64,000 nucleotides of DNA from Streptomyces sp. NBC_00224 (GTDB lineage Bacteria > Actinomycetota > Actinomycetes > Streptomycetales > Streptomycetaceae). Under the pieces are notes generated by a model that was not told the origin of the DNA, searched no databases, and saw nothing but the letters and a program-made list of their open reading frames with translations. The stretch is taken from the NCBI RefSeq assembly GCF_041435195.1, contig NZ_CP108106.1, positions 3,534,001 to 3,598,000 of the forward strand. Reading direction: 5' to 3'. A program made the position numbers and the translations under genes. This document shows, piece by piece, positions 1 to 8,454 of the stretch (positions are counted from its first letter, which is position 1; every line of letters begins with the position of its first letter).

Positions 1-586
1 CGGCCGCGTGGGCCATGATGTCGTCGATGAGGCCGTACTCCTTGGCCTCCTCCGCCGTGTACCAGCGGTCGCGGTCGCCGTCGCGGATGATCGTCTCGAC
101 CGTCTGGCCCGAGTGGCGGGCGGTGATCTCCGCCATGCGCGTCTTCGTACGCAGCAGGTACTCGGCCTGGATCTTGATGTCCGAGGCGGTGCCGCCGATG
201 CCGGCGGAACCCTGGTGCATCAGGATGTCGGTGTTCGGCAGCGCGAAGCGCTTGCCGGCGGTGCCGCCGGTGAGCAGGAACTGGCCCATCGAGGCCGCCA
301 TGCCCATACCGATCGTGACCACGTCGTTCGGGATGTACTGCATGGTGTCGTAGATCGCCATGCCGGCCGTCACCGAGCCGCCGGGGCTGTTGATGTAGAG
401 GTAGATGTCCTTCTCCGGCTCGGCGGCCAGGAGGAGGAGCTGTGCGGTGATCTTGTTGGCGATGTCGTCGTCGACCTGCTGGCCGAGGAAGATGATGCGC
501 TCGTTGAGCAGCCGGTTGTAGACATGGTCGCCGAGGCCACCACCGAGGGACGGCTCGCCGGCGGCGTAAGGCATCAGATTCGTCAC
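1..586 (-). CDS. clpP1: ATP-dependent Clp protease proteolytic subunit ClpP1 (3' part beyond window)
   Basis: Serine peptidase subunit of the cytoplasmic Clp protease; it forms the tetradecameric chamber fed by ClpX/ClpC. The minus-strand translation begins [20 protein letters not shown] and carries the ClpP landmarks: YINSPGG, the nucleophile Ser in GMAASMGQ, the His in LMHQGSAG, and the Asp in ASDIKIQ. About 195 codons are present and the C-terminus runs off the left edge. The GTG at 586 is preferred because AGGTGG lies just upstream; an ATG at 574 is the alternative. It lies 332 bp downstream of tig on the same strand, the usual Streptomyces tig-clpP1-clpP2-clpX order, so this should be clpP1 rather than clpP2. 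A ClgR-type box upstream suggests activation by ClgR. Confidence 0.95.
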   Translation of the reverse strand, partial: MTNLMPYAAGEPSLGGGLGDHVYNRLLNERIIFLGQQVDDDIANKITAQLLLLAAEPEKDIYLYINSPGGSVTAGMAIYDTMQYIPNDVVTIGMGMAASMGQFLLTGGTAGKRFALPNTDILMHQGSAGIGGTASDIKIQAEYLLRTKTRMAEITARHSGQTVETIIRDGDRDRWYTAEEAKEYGLIDDIMAHAA

Positions 587-739
587 GTATCCACCTGCTC
601 GTCTCTGACGGCTTCGGCCGTCTCAGCGTCTTCATTCAGAGGGCGGGGCCTTGCGGCCGACTTCACCGGCTGACTCCACGCCCCCGTATTCATGGACCCT
701 AACGCGCAGGTAGGACAACGCCATCCCGGTTCCCGAACT

Positions 740-753
740 GTTCGCTCGGAGCG
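740..753. promoter_or_regulatory. Putative ClgR box upstream of clpP1
   Basis: The sequence GTTCGC-TCGGA-GCG fits the ClgR operator consensus GTTCGC-N5-GCG known from Streptomyces clpP1 and other Clp/Lon promoters. It sits about 155 bp upstream of the clpP1 start. Seen: the motif and its position. Inferred: binding by ClgR, whose gene is not in the window. Confidence 0.6.
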
Positions 754-828
754 CAAGGTGGTTGAAGCGCGGGGGCGTACGGAACCGGCCATGGGGCGCC
801 TGGACGCGGGCCCGGTCCGGGTACGCGG

Positions 829-861
829 AAGGGCCCGGACGCGGCTGCGTCGCGGGCCCCT
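829..861 (-). terminator. Possible terminator after tig
   Basis: GGGCCCG (831-837) pairs with CGGGCCC (853-859) around a GC-rich loop, beginning about 60 bp after the tig stop. There is no long U-run, so this is a weak call. Confidence 0.35.
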
Positions 862-918
862 CCTTACGTACTTCGTACGTGGTCAGGCGGTGCCTGCCGT
901 ACTGGGTCGGACAGAGGC

Positions 919-2307
919 TCAGGCCTCGGTCTTCTCCTCGGCGTCGGCGTCGACGACGGCCTCGACGATCTCGGCGGCGGCCTCGACCTCGTCTTCGTCG
1001 TCTTCCAGGTCAACGGCCTCACCGTTGGTGTCGACGACCTTGGCGGACTCGACGACCACGGCCAGCGCCTTGCCGCGGGCGACCTCGCCGACGAGCATCG
1101 GCACCTGGCCACCCTCGACGACGGCCTGGGCGAACTGGTCGGGGGACATGCCGGAGGAGGCGGCACGGCGCACCAGGTGCTCGGTGAGCTCCTCCTGGTT
1201 GACGTTCAGCTTCTCCTTGTTGACGAGCTCGTCGAGGATGAACTGCGTCTTGATGCCCTTGACGGCCGCTTCCTCGGTCTCGGCGTCGAACTCTTCCTGC
1301 GTCTTGCCCTGGATCTCCAGGTACTTGGCGAGGTCGAGGCCCATCTGGCCGAGCTGGTGGTGCTCAAGGTTGTGCTTGCGGGTCTGGATCTCGTCCGCGA
1401 GGAGCTTCTCGGGGATCGGGACCTCAGTGATCTTCAGCAGCTCGTCGAGCACGCGCTCCTGGGCCTGGGTGGCCTGGTCGAACTGCTTCATGTTCTCAAG
1501 GCGCTTGCGGCTGTCGGCCTTGAGCTCGTCGAGGGTGTCGAACTCCGACGCGAGCTGCGCGAAGTCGTCGTCCAGCTCCGGCAGTTCGCGCGCGGCGACC
1601 TGGCTGACCTTGACGGTGACCTCGGCGTCCTTGCCCTCGGCGGTGCCGCCCTTGAGCTGCGAGGTGAAGGTGGCCTCGCCACCGGCCTCCAGGCCCTTGA
1701 CGGCCTCGTCGATGCCGTCGAGGAGCTCGCCGGAACCGATGGTGTACGAGACACCCTCGGCCACGCCGTCCTCCAGGACCTCGCCGTCGACCTTGGCCTC
1801 AAGGTCGATCGTCAGGACGTCGCCGTCCTGGGCGGCGCGCTCGACCGGGGAGGTCGAGGCGAAGCGCTCGCGCAGGTCCGAGACGGCCTTCTCGACGTCC
1901 TCGTCGGAGACCTCGACCGCGTCGACGGTCACCTCGATGCCCGAGTAGTCCGGGATCTCGATGGTCGGGCGGATGTCGACCTCGGCGGTGAAGTTCAGCG
2001 TCTCGCCGTCCTTCAGCTCCGTGATGTCGACCTCGGGCTGACCCAGCGGGTTCAGCTCGGCCTCGTTGACCGCCTCGGTGTAGAACTTCGGGAGGGCGTC
2101 GTTGACGGCCTCCTCCAGCACAGCACCACGGCCGAACCGCTGGTCGATGACTCGGGCCGGGATCTTGCCCTTACGGAAGCCCTTCACCGTGACCTGCTGG
2201 TTGATCTTCTTGTACGCCGCGTCGAGGCTGTCCTTGAGCTCCTCGAAGGGCACCTCGACAGTGAGCCGAACCCGAGTCGGGTTCAGGGTCTCCACGGCGC
2301 TCTTCAC
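919..2307 (-). CDS. tig: Trigger factor
   Basis: Ribosome-associated chaperone and peptidyl-prolyl isomerase that meets nascent chains at the tunnel exit. The protein of 462 residues begins [20 protein letters not shown] and has the N-terminal ribosome-binding domain with the signature [17 protein letters not shown] at about residues 45-60. The central FKBP-type PPIase domain lies near residues 160-240 ([17 protein letters not shown]). The helical C-terminal arm ends in a long acidic Glu/Asp/Ala tail common in actinobacterial trigger factors. The GTG start at 2307 is chosen because AAGGAG lies about 9 bp upstream and it gives the conserved N-terminus; an in-frame extension upstream to 2409 looks non-coding. 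It is the first gene of the tig-clpP1 cluster. Confidence 0.96.
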   Translation of the reverse strand: MKSAVETLNPTRVRLTVEVPFEELKDSLDAAYKKINQQVTVKGFRKGKIPARVIDQRFGRGAVLEEAVNDALPKFYTEAVNEAELNPLGQPEVDITELKDGETLNFTAEVDIRPTIEIPDYSGIEVTVDAVEVSDEDVEKAVSDLRERFASTSPVERAAQDGDVLTIDLEAKVDGEVLEDGVAEGVSYTIGSGELLDGIDEAVKGLEAGGEATFTSQLKGGTAEGKDAEVTVKVSQVAARELPELDDDFAQLASEFDTLDELKADSRKRLENMKQFDQATQAQERVLDELLKITEVPIPEKLLADEIQTRKHNLEHHQLGQMGLDLAKYLEIQGKTQEEFDAETEEAAVKGIKTQFILDELVNKEKLNVNQEELTEHLVRRAASSGMSPDQFAQAVVEGGQVPMLVGEVARGKALAVVVESAKVVDTNGEAVDLEDDEDEVEAAAEIVEAVVDADAEEKTEA

Positions 2308-2539
2308 GGTTCGGTCTCCTTGTGGCTGACTTCTGGGGGTTCTGCCCGGTGGCCGACGGCCGCGGGCGGATCGGGCCCGGTTCATCGGATTCATCAGACA
2401 CACGGGCACGCAGCTTGCATAGTAACCGCAAGCGGGATGCCACCCACAATGTGATCTTGTACGCGGAGATCGTGTATGGCGTGCACGGAGAGTCTTCGAA
2501 GGTCATCCGGGGACGCCATCGGCCACTGCCGGGCGCTGC

Positions 2540-2616
2540 TGGTCGGGGTGGCGGGATTTGAACCCACGGCCTTCCGCTCCCAAAGCGGACGCGCTACCAA
2601 GCTGCGCCACACCCCG
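2540..2616 (-). tRNA. tRNA-Pro (anticodon TGG)
   Basis: A cloverleaf is readable on the minus strand: acceptor CGGGGTG pairs with CACCCCG, the anticodon loop CTTTGGGAG shows TGG, and the T loop is GGTTCAAATC. The discriminator is A at 2543, and a genomic CCA follows at 2542-2540. It reads divergently from tRNA-Gly. Confidence 0.95.
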
Positions 2617-2696
2617 TCGGTGCGACACGTAGGGTACATGCCCGCGGGGAATACGTCGGCCGCTTTGCGCACCGGGCCGCACGGCCGGATGCGGTG

Positions 2697-2725
2697 TGCA
2701 CGCGCGGGGGGTGACCCGCTACGAT
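2697..2725 (+). promoter_or_regulatory. Putative promoter of tRNA-Gly
   Basis: TGCACG (2697-2702) and TACGAT (2720-2725) are separated by 17 bp and lie about 52 bp upstream of the tRNA-Gly gene, resembling a housekeeping sigma-factor promoter. Confidence 0.45.
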
Positions 2726-2777
2726 GCTCTTCGTGCCGCGGTCAGGACGGAAAGTCATGACCTGCGACGCGACGCAC

Positions 2778-2851
2778 GCGGGCGTAGCTCAATGGTAGAG
2801 CCCTAGTCTTCCAAACTAGCTACGCGGGTTCGATTCCCGTCGCCCGCTCCA
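2778..2851 (+). tRNA. tRNA-Gly (anticodon TCC)
   Basis: The acceptor GCGGGCG pairs with CGCCCGC. The anticodon arm CTAGT-CTTCCAA-ACTAG shows TCC, and the T arm is GCGGGTTCGATTCCCGT. CCA is encoded at 2849-2851. A strong hairpin follows directly. Confidence 0.95.
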
Positions 2852-2854
2852 CGG

Positions 2855-2889
2855 CCTCGGGCCCGGTGACCAGCTCACCGGGCCCGAGG
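2855..2889. terminator. Bidirectional terminator hairpin
   Basis: A perfect 15-bp stem (2855-2869 with 2875-2889) with a 5-nt loop separates tRNA-Gly from the convergent small gene that ends at 2915. Confidence 0.75.
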
Positions 2890-2914
2890 TGTTTCCGGGA
2901 CCCGGCGGGTGTGC

Positions 2915-3109
2915 TCAGAACTTGATCTGGTCGATCGTTTCCGCCAGCGAGTTCAGGAAGCGGTTTATCGACGGCGCCATCCCGGTCGACGCCATGAAGA
3001 AACCGAAGAGCGCGGCGACTATGGCCGGGCCGGTCTTGATGGAGCCGCCCCGGATCATCACCACGAGGACGATCGCCAACAGCAGCACCACAGACAGTGA
3101 AATGGCCAC
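2915..3109 (-). CDS. Small single-pass membrane protein
   Basis: A 64-residue protein with a hydrophobic N-terminal helix (LSVVLLLAIVLVVMI, about residues 5-19), a short basic Gly-rich turn (RGGSIKTG) and a second apolar stretch (AIVAALFGFFMAS) ending before an amphipathic tail. The GTG start at 3109 has only a weak AAGGG upstream. The size and pattern resemble small Spd-like proteins of Streptomyces integrative plasmids, and it sits beside two tRNA genes. No integrase, excisionase or transfer gene is nearby, so it may be an ordinary chromosomal gene. Function is unknown. Confidence 0.7.
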   Translation of the reverse strand: MAISLSVVLLLAIVLVVMIRGGSIKTGPAIVAALFGFFMASTGMAPSINRFLNSLAETIDQIKF

Positions 3110-3237
3110 AACTGATCACACCCTTGGTCGGTCCGCCTTGCCGGCCCGGAGCGTGCCGCCGAGCACACCCCGCAGGTTCCATCGTGCCACCAACACCCCT
3201 GCAGATGCTGCCGCCTGACACATAGCCAAGGTATCGA

Positions 3238-3675
3238 TCACGCCAAGCCCAGAAGGGCGCGCATGGTGGCGTATTTGTGGGTGAGGCGGGTTCGGGTGGG
3301 CTCGTCGAGGGCGGCGAGGCGGGCCGGGTCCGCGTTGTGGGCCAGGTCCGCCTCTTTGACCAGCAGCGCGCCCGGGGTGGCGAGGATTCGGGCCGCGTAG
3401 GCCGGAAGGGCCTCGCCCTTCCTTTTGGTCACCGCCATCACCATCTCCCCTACCCCGGGCGCCAGTTCCGCCCCCTCCAGCCACTCCTGCGACAGCGCCC
3501 CGTCCTCCACCGCGTCGTGCAGCCACGCCGCCGCGATCTGCTCATCGGTGCCGCCACGCGCGCGTACGCCTTCGGCCACGGCCGCCAGGTGTTCGCTGTA
3601 CGGGCGGCCCGCCTTGTCGGTCTGGGCGGCGTGGGCCGCTCTCGCCAGCGCTTCGACCTCGGGGAGTGTGAGCAT
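3238..3675 (-). CDS. HD-domain phosphohydrolase-like protein
   Basis: The 145-residue protein carries an HD-type metal site: His15 region (AAHAAQTDKAGRPYSEHL), the His-Asp pair in AAWLHDAVEDG (53-54), and a distal Asp in KEADLAHNAD. This spacing resembles the small stand-alone HD proteins related to the (p)ppGpp hydrolase domain of RelA/SpoT, so a nucleotide phosphohydrolase role is likely but the substrate cannot be read. The ATG at 3675 lies only 5 bp beyond the stop codon of the upstream permease gene, implying co-transcription and possibly translational coupling. Confidence 0.85.
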   Translation of the reverse strand: MLTLPEVEALARAAHAAQTDKAGRPYSEHLAAVAEGVRARGGTDEQIAAAWLHDAVEDGALSQEWLEGAELAPGVGEMVMAVTKRKGEALPAYAARILATPGALLVKEADLAHNADPARLAALDEPTRTRLTHKYATMRALLGLA

Positions 3676-3680
3676 GCGGC

Positions 3681-6128
3681 TCAGCGTAGGGCCGCTCGGG
3701 CCGGGAGCGCCGTGGAGGCGAGGCCCAGGCCCAGGATGCCCGCGGCGAACGAGCCGTACAGGACGGGCGGGATGTACGGGCTCTCGCCCGTCAGGCCGTT
3801 CATCATGGGGATGAGGGTGGCCAGGGCTATCGCCGTGCCCAGGATCAGGCCCGCCGACGTCACCAGGAGCGCCTCCCAGCGCACCATGCCCATGACCTGG
3901 CGGCGGGTGGTGCCGATCAGGCGCAGTGTGCCGAGTTCGCGGCGGCGGTCCAGGATGGTCATGACCAGCGTGTTCGCCGCCGCGACGGCCGCGAAGCCGC
4001 CGAGTACGGCCGCCATGGTGGTGTTGGCCCAGGCGTTCAGGTCGCGTTCCACGCTCTTGGCCGTGGCGTAGCCCGCGGCGTCCGTGACCGTGCCGAGGGG
4101 GGTCAGCGCGGACGCCTCGGCCTTGCCCTTCAGCAGGAGTTCCGTCGGCATGTCCACCGTCGTCGTGTGGGAGGCCAAGTCGCCCTGCGGGAGCGTTATT
4201 TGGGACAGGCCCAGGCCCCTGTCGTACGTGGCCACCACCCTCGGGGACGCCTTCGTGCCGTCGGGGAGCAGGATGTCGAGCCGGTCGCCCACGCGCGCGT
4301 GCGTGTCGTTCGCCAGGGTTTTGTCCAGGGCGATCGTGCCGGGCTTCAGGGCCTCCAGGGAGCCCTTGCGTACGCCCAGGTCCTGGACGCGCGCGAGGTC
4401 CGCGCCGGTGCCCGTGAAGCCCTGCGTGGAGATCGACTGGAGGGAGCCGCCGGCGTGGACCAGGACGGACGTACGGGTCAGGCCCACCGCCACCTCGACG
4501 CCCGGGGTCGTCTTCGCCCGCGCCACCGCGTCCGAGGTCAGGACCGACGGGCCGGTGACCACCCGGTCGGCGACGAGGCCCGCCCGCTGCTGCTTCTCGG
4601 TGACGCGGTCCTCGCTGGTGTGCATGAAGACGAGGGTGGAGGAGAACGCCATGGCCAGCACGATCGGGGTGATCGCGGAGGCCAGACGGCGGGCGTTCGT
4701 ACGGGAGTTGGCCGCCGCCAGCGACGCCGGGGCGCCCGCCGCGCGCAGCGGCAGACCGAACAGACCGGCGCAGGCGCGGGCGATCAGCGGGCCGAGGAGG
4801 GCCACGGCGAGCATGAAGAGCATGACGACGCCGAGGGCCGCGTTCGCCGCGTTCTCGCCCTTCTCGGACGCGGCCACGCCGGTGAAGGCGATGCCGCCGC
4901 CGAGGGCCGCGACGCCCAGGGGCGTACGGATCCAGCCGATGCGCAGCCGCTCCACCGAGGCGTCCCGCAGTGCCTCGCCCGGCTTGGTGCGGGACGGGCG
5001 GCGGGCCGCCATGTACCCGGCGAAGAGCGAGGTCAGCACGGCCGCGCCGACCGCCGCCGCCATCGGGATCCACGACACCGACAGGTCCACGGCCTCCGGG
5101 ACCGCGCCCTTGTCGCGGAGCTGGCCGAACCACCAGCTCGCGAGCGCCACGCCCGGGAGGCAGCCGAGCGCGCCCGCGAGCGGGGCGACCAGCATGGTCT
5201 CGGTGGCGATGGTGCGCCGGATCTGGCGCGGGGTCGCGCCGATCGCGCGCAGCAGGGCGTACTCGCGGCGGCGCTGGCCGACGGAGAGCGTGACGGTTCC
5301 GGCGGCGGTGAAGACGGCGACCATGGTGGCCATGCCGCCGAAGGAGCCGCCGAGCGCGGTGAGCATCTCCTTGGCGTAGGCGAGGCCGCGGGTCTCGACG
5401 GCGCCGCGCCCGTCACCGGTGTGGACCTCGACCGCGTCCCCGAGCCGCTGTTCGACCTGGTCGGCGAGGGCGGAGGCGGTGACACCGGGCTTGGCGAGTA
5501 CGGCGATGGCGTCGGCCTTGCCGGGGTGCCCGGACAGGGCCAGGGCCTGGGTGTCGGTGAACCACATGGTGCCGGGGGCCTTGGTGGTGCCGGACACCGT
5601 GAACTGCCGCTTGCCGGAAGGGGTGTCGACGGTGAGTCGGTCGCCGATGGCGGCGCGGTCGCCGGTCACCACCTGGCCGGTACGGGGCGGAGTGCCGGAG
5701 GTGAGCTTCGTGCCGGTGAAGGCGGTCGAGCCCCAGCCGTGTGCAGTGGCAGGCGTATTTCCCGTACGTACGTCGCGTACGTCGCGTACGGGAAAGGAGA
5801 CGTCCGCGATTGCGGCGGCCGCGCCGGGGGCGGTCGCCGCGCGGGCCGTCAGGGCGGCGTCGAGCCGGGCCTTGTCGGGCAGCGCGACGGACTCGGTGTC
5901 CCGGTCCTCGCCGCTGCCGGTGGTGTAGTGGGCCTGCTGGTCGGCGGCGACGACCACGGGGGCGCCGGCGTAGCGCTCGGCCGGGACGGCCGCTCGTACG
6001 CCGGTCTCCAGGAGGATTCCGCACGCGGAGACGATCATCGCGGCCATGAAGAGGGCGATGAAGGTGCCGACGAAGGCGGACGGTTTGAAGCGGATCGCTG
6101 CGCGGGCGAGGCCGTTGGGGCGGGTCAT
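3681..6128 (-). CDS. FtsX-like ABC transporter permease
   Basis: An 815-residue membrane protein of the MacB/FtsX permease class. There is one N-terminal helix (about 18-40), a large extracytoplasmic region, and a first FtsX core near 265-380 containing QRRREYALLRAIGATPRQI. A middle membrane block follows, and a second FtsX core near the C-terminus contains DRRRELGTLRLIGTTRRQV. The duplicated core is typical of actinobacterial permeases that work with a single ATPase. The partner ATPase gene lies upstream (6365-7177), separated by 236 bp that contain a palindromic repeat. The substrate is unknown; relatives export lipoproteins, antibiotics or peptides, or transmit mechanical signals. Confidence 0.92.
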   Translation of the reverse strand: MTRPNGLARAAIRFKPSAFVGTFIALFMAAMIVSACGILLETGVRAAVPAERYAGAPVVVAADQQAHYTTGSGEDRDTESVALPDKARLDAALTARAATAPGAAAAIADVSFPVRDVRDVRTGNTPATAHGWGSTAFTGTKLTSGTPPRTGQVVTGDRAAIGDRLTVDTPSGKRQFTVSGTTKAPGTMWFTDTQALALSGHPGKADAIAVLAKPGVTASALADQVEQRLGDAVEVHTGDGRGAVETRGLAYAKEMLTALGGSFGGMATMVAVFTAAGTVTLSVGQRRREYALLRAIGATPRQIRRTIATETMLVAPLAGALGCLPGVALASWWFGQLRDKGAVPEAVDLSVSWIPMAAAVGAAVLTSLFAGYMAARRPSRTKPGEALRDASVERLRIGWIRTPLGVAALGGGIAFTGVAASEKGENAANAALGVVMLFMLAVALLGPLIARACAGLFGLPLRAAGAPASLAAANSRTNARRLASAITPIVLAMAFSSTLVFMHTSEDRVTEKQQRAGLVADRVVTGPSVLTSDAVARAKTTPGVEVAVGLTRTSVLVHAGGSLQSISTQGFTGTGADLARVQDLGVRKGSLEALKPGTIALDKTLANDTHARVGDRLDILLPDGTKASPRVVATYDRGLGLSQITLPQGDLASHTTTVDMPTELLLKGKAEASALTPLGTVTDAAGYATAKSVERDLNAWANTTMAAVLGGFAAVAAANTLVMTILDRRRELGTLRLIGTTRRQVMGMVRWEALLVTSAGLILGTAIALATLIPMMNGLTGESPYIPPVLYGSFAAGILGLGLASTALPARAALR

Positions 6129-6195
6129 GGTGGGGTCACTCCTGTGGGTGCGTGTTGCGTGTGCGGGTGGGGGTGCGCCTGCGGCGGGCGGGATT

Positions 6196-6345
6196 CCCCA
6201 CCCCGCCCCTTCCCGAAAGCCCTGGGCGGGCGGCCTGGAGCTTTGTCCGCGGACCGTGCTGGGTTGCTCGCGCAGTTCCCCGCGCCCCTAGGTAGTTAGG
6301 GGCGCGGGGAACTGCGCGACCAGCCACAGACGGCCCGCAGACGAA
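6196..6345. repeat. Palindromic intergenic repeat, copy 1
   Basis: A GC-rich composite element lies between the ATPase and permease genes. Its core is a perfect inverted repeat with 23-bp arms (6268-6290 and 6297-6319, containing CGCAGTTCCCCGCGCCCC) and loop GGTAGT. The left flank has the motif CCCCACCCCGCCCCTTCCC. The same 52-bp core recurs exactly at 11003-11054. Confidence 0.9.
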
Positions 6346-6364
6346 CGGATCCCCCGGGGGGAAT

Positions 6365-7177
6365 TCACGCCGCTGCCGCCGCGTACGTGGCCGCCGGGGC
6401 CGTCAGTGACGTCATCCGGGCCGCGATCTGCCCCGCCGACGCGCCGGTCAGCGCATCCGCCATCGACCCGTCCGCAAGGAAAAGGACCTGGTCGGCATAG
6501 GCGGCGGCCGACGGATCATGCGTGACCATGACGACCGTCGCCCCCATCCCGTCCACCGCGTTCCGCAGCAGCGACAGCACCTCCGCCGCCGTCCGCGTGT
6601 CCAGCGCACCCGTCGGCTCGTCCGCGAACACGACGTCCGGACGGGTGACCAGCGCGCGGGCGATCGCGACCCGCTGCTGCTGCCCACCGGACAGCTCACC
6701 CGGGCGCCGCTTCCCCTTCCCCCCGAGCCCCACCTGCCCCAGGAGCTCCTCGGCCCGGCGCCGCTCCGGCCGCCGCCCCGCAAGGCGCATCGGCAGCAGT
6801 ACGTTCTGCTCCACCGTCAGCGACGGCAGCAGGTTGAACGCCTGGAACACGAACCCCAGCCGGGCGCGCCGCAGTTCGGTCAGCTTGTTCTCGCTCATGC
6901 CCGTGATCTCGGTCCCGCCGAGCCGTACGGACCCGTCCGTGGGCCGGTCCAACCCCGCCGCGCACTGGAGGAACGTCGACTTCCCCGACCCCGACGGCCC
7001 CATCACCGCCGTGAAGCTCCCGCGCGGCAGCTTGAGGTCGATCCCCCGCAGGGCGTGCACGGCCGAGCCGCCGCGCCCATACTGACGCCGCACCCCGCGC
7101 AGCTCGACGGCCCAGCGGGCGTCGCCCTCGACGGCCTCGACCTTTGCCGCCCGCCGCTTGCCGCGTCCCAGTGCCAT
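6365..7177 (-). CDS. ABC transporter ATP-binding protein (MacB/LolD type)
   Basis: A 270-residue ATPase expected to energise the adjacent FtsX-like permease. Walker A is GPSGSGKST (60-68), the Q-loop is in [12 protein letters not shown], the signature is LSGGQQQR (162-169), Walker B is [10 protein letters not shown] (181-190), and the switch His is in VMVTHD (about 218). The [12 protein letters not shown] segment is typical of the LolD/MacB group. The Ala-rich C-terminus and an N-terminal basic extension of about 20 residues are unremarkable. It is transcribed divergently from an HTH regulator gene, a possible controller. Confidence 0.94.
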   Translation of the reverse strand: MALGRGKRRAAKVEAVEGDARWAVELRGVRRQYGRGGSAVHALRGIDLKLPRGSFTAVMGPSGSGKSTFLQCAAGLDRPTDGSVRLGGTEITGMSENKLTELRRARLGFVFQAFNLLPSLTVEQNVLLPMRLAGRRPERRRAEELLGQVGLGGKGKRRPGELSGGQQQRVAIARALVTRPDVVFADEPTGALDTRTAAEVLSLLRNAVDGMGATVVMVTHDPSAAAYADQVLFLADGSMADALTGASAGQIAARMTSLTAPAATYAAAAA

Positions 7178-7388
7178 CGTCCTCGACCTCTCCTCGTACG
7201 TGCGTTGTCCGATGCCTCGAAGTTACGGATTCGGGCAGGTCGCAGGCCATGGCGGCTCCCGGCGGATCGGGGGTGGGGACACCCCCACCCCCGTACGGGA
7301 GTTGTCCCGTTTCCCCTCGCGGGGTGCGGTTGTTTGGTTACGCTCCGCTATGTGACCTGAGCAACTCCGCGAGCCGCTGGAGGCCGCC

Positions 7389-8225
7389 GTGGTGAACATC
7401 CGCACGCTGGATCCGAGCGCGTCGCCGCTCGACTATTACGGTTCCGAGCTGCGTCGAGAACGTGAGCGCGCCGGAATGACGCAGGAGCAGTTGGGGGGCT
7501 GTCTGTTCTGTGCCGCGTCGCTGATCGGGCAAGTCGAGACGGCGATGAAAGTCCCGACGAGGAACTTCTCGGAGCGGCTGGATGCCGCGCTGGGGACGGA
7601 GGGCCGGTTCTCCCGGCTGGTGGGGTTGGTGCTGCGCAGCCAACTGCCGACTTGGTTCCAGCAGTTCGCGGAGATGGAGGCGCGAGCTACTTACATCAGC
7701 ACCTACCAAGCGCAGGTGGTGTACGGCTTGTTGCAGACGAAGGAATACGCGGAGGCGCTTGTGGGCGCCCACAGTCCGGACGAACTCGACACGCTGGTGG
7801 CTGCGCGACTGGAACGCCAGCGAATCCTGGAGCGGGACACCCCGCCCGCGCTGTGGGTGGTACTCGACGAGGCGGTGCTGCACCGCGAGGTCGGCGGCAA
7901 GAAGGTCATGCGAAAGCAGCTGACCCACCTGCTGAATGTCTGCGACCGCCCGTGGACGTACCTCCAGGTGCTCCCCTTCTCGGTCGGTGAACACCCCGCA
8001 ACTCTGGGGTCGTTCACCCTCCTGCGGTTCGATGACGACCCGGACCTTTTCTACTCGGAGAGCTACGACAGCGCACACATGACCGCCAACCCTCCAGTGA
8101 TCAGGGAGCGTTCAGTCAGCTACGCTCGCCTGCAAGCCACAGCCCTCTCCCCCGAGGACTCGGCGGCACTGATCGCTCGCGTAATGGAGGAACGCTATGG
8201 ACCTGACGGACGCGCGGTGGCGTAA
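7389..8225 (+). CDS. XRE-family HTH regulator with DUF5753 domain
   Basis: A 278-residue DNA-binding protein of the WhiJ-like group common in Streptomyces. The helix-turn-helix is near residues 17-70 (SELRRERERAGMTQEQLGGCL...SLIGQVETAMKVPT). The DUF5753 region follows from about residue 95 (LPTWFQQFAEMEARATYISTYQAQVVYGLLQT). The GTG at 7389 is followed by a second in-frame GTG. Its 3' end overlaps the DUF397 gene by 29 bp, so the two are translated together. In the known WhiJ system a DUF397 partner modulates the HTH protein's repression of development genes; a similar pairing is inferred here. Confidence 0.93.
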   Translation: MVNIRTLDPSASPLDYYGSELRRERERAGMTQEQLGGCLFCAASLIGQVETAMKVPTRNFSERLDAALGTEGRFSRLVGLVLRSQLPTWFQQFAEMEARATYISTYQAQVVYGLLQTKEYAEALVGAHSPDELDTLVAARLERQRILERDTPPALWVVLDEAVLHREVGGKKVMRKQLTHLLNVCDRPWTYLQVLPFSVGEHPATLGSFTLLRFDDDPDLFYSESYDSAHMTANPPVIRERSVSYARLQATALSPEDSAALIARVMEERYGPDGRAVA

Positions 8226-8454
8226 GTCGAGCTACAGCGGAGGCAGCGGCGGCGAATGCGTGGAGTGTGCAGCACTCGGGGGCGCCGCCTGGCGTAAGTC
8301 CAGCTACAGCGGGGGCAGCGGCGGCGACTGCGTCGAGGTCGCAGACCTCCCCCACGTCGTCGCCATCCGCGACTCCAAGCGGCCCGAGGGCGCGGCCCTC
8401 ACCGTCAGCTCGGCCGCCTTCGCCGCGTTCGTCGCGGCTACGCGTCGCGCCTGA
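8197..8454 (+). CDS. DUF397 protein with internally duplicated motif
   Basis: An 85-residue partner of the upstream HTH regulator. The DUF397 signature WRKSSYSGGSGG[E/D]CVE occurs twice (from Trp8 and from Trp32), whereas the family normally has it once. The rest (VVAIRDSKRPEGAALTVSSAAFAAFV) is the usual C-terminal half. The duplication is 72 bp at DNA level and still nearly identical, so it is recent. The gene overlaps the HTH gene by 29 bp and its 3' end overlaps the convergent phosphatase gene by 17 bp. Confidence 0.92.
   Translation: MDLTDARWRKSSYSGGSGGECVECAALGGAAWRKSSYSGGSGGDCVEVADLPHVVAIRDSKRPEGAALTVSSAAFAAFVAATRRA

Larger units (their letters stand above)
587..918. other. tig-clpP1 intergenic region
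   Basis: This 332-bp gap holds the clpP1 promoter region. No plausible coding sequence is seen. It contains a ClgR-type box (740-753) and a GC-rich hairpin close to the tig stop (829-861). Confidence 0.7.

Noticed and set aside
2540..2851. tRNA-Pro/tRNA-Gly as attachment sites of an integrated element
   Set aside because: No integrase, excisionase, transfer genes or duplicated tRNA ends are visible in the neighbouring sequence.
7269..7292. A 10-bp G/C hairpin between the ABC ATPase and HTH genes as a terminator or operator
   Set aside because: It lies between divergent genes where no terminator is needed, and a run of G and C of this kind arises easily in this genome.
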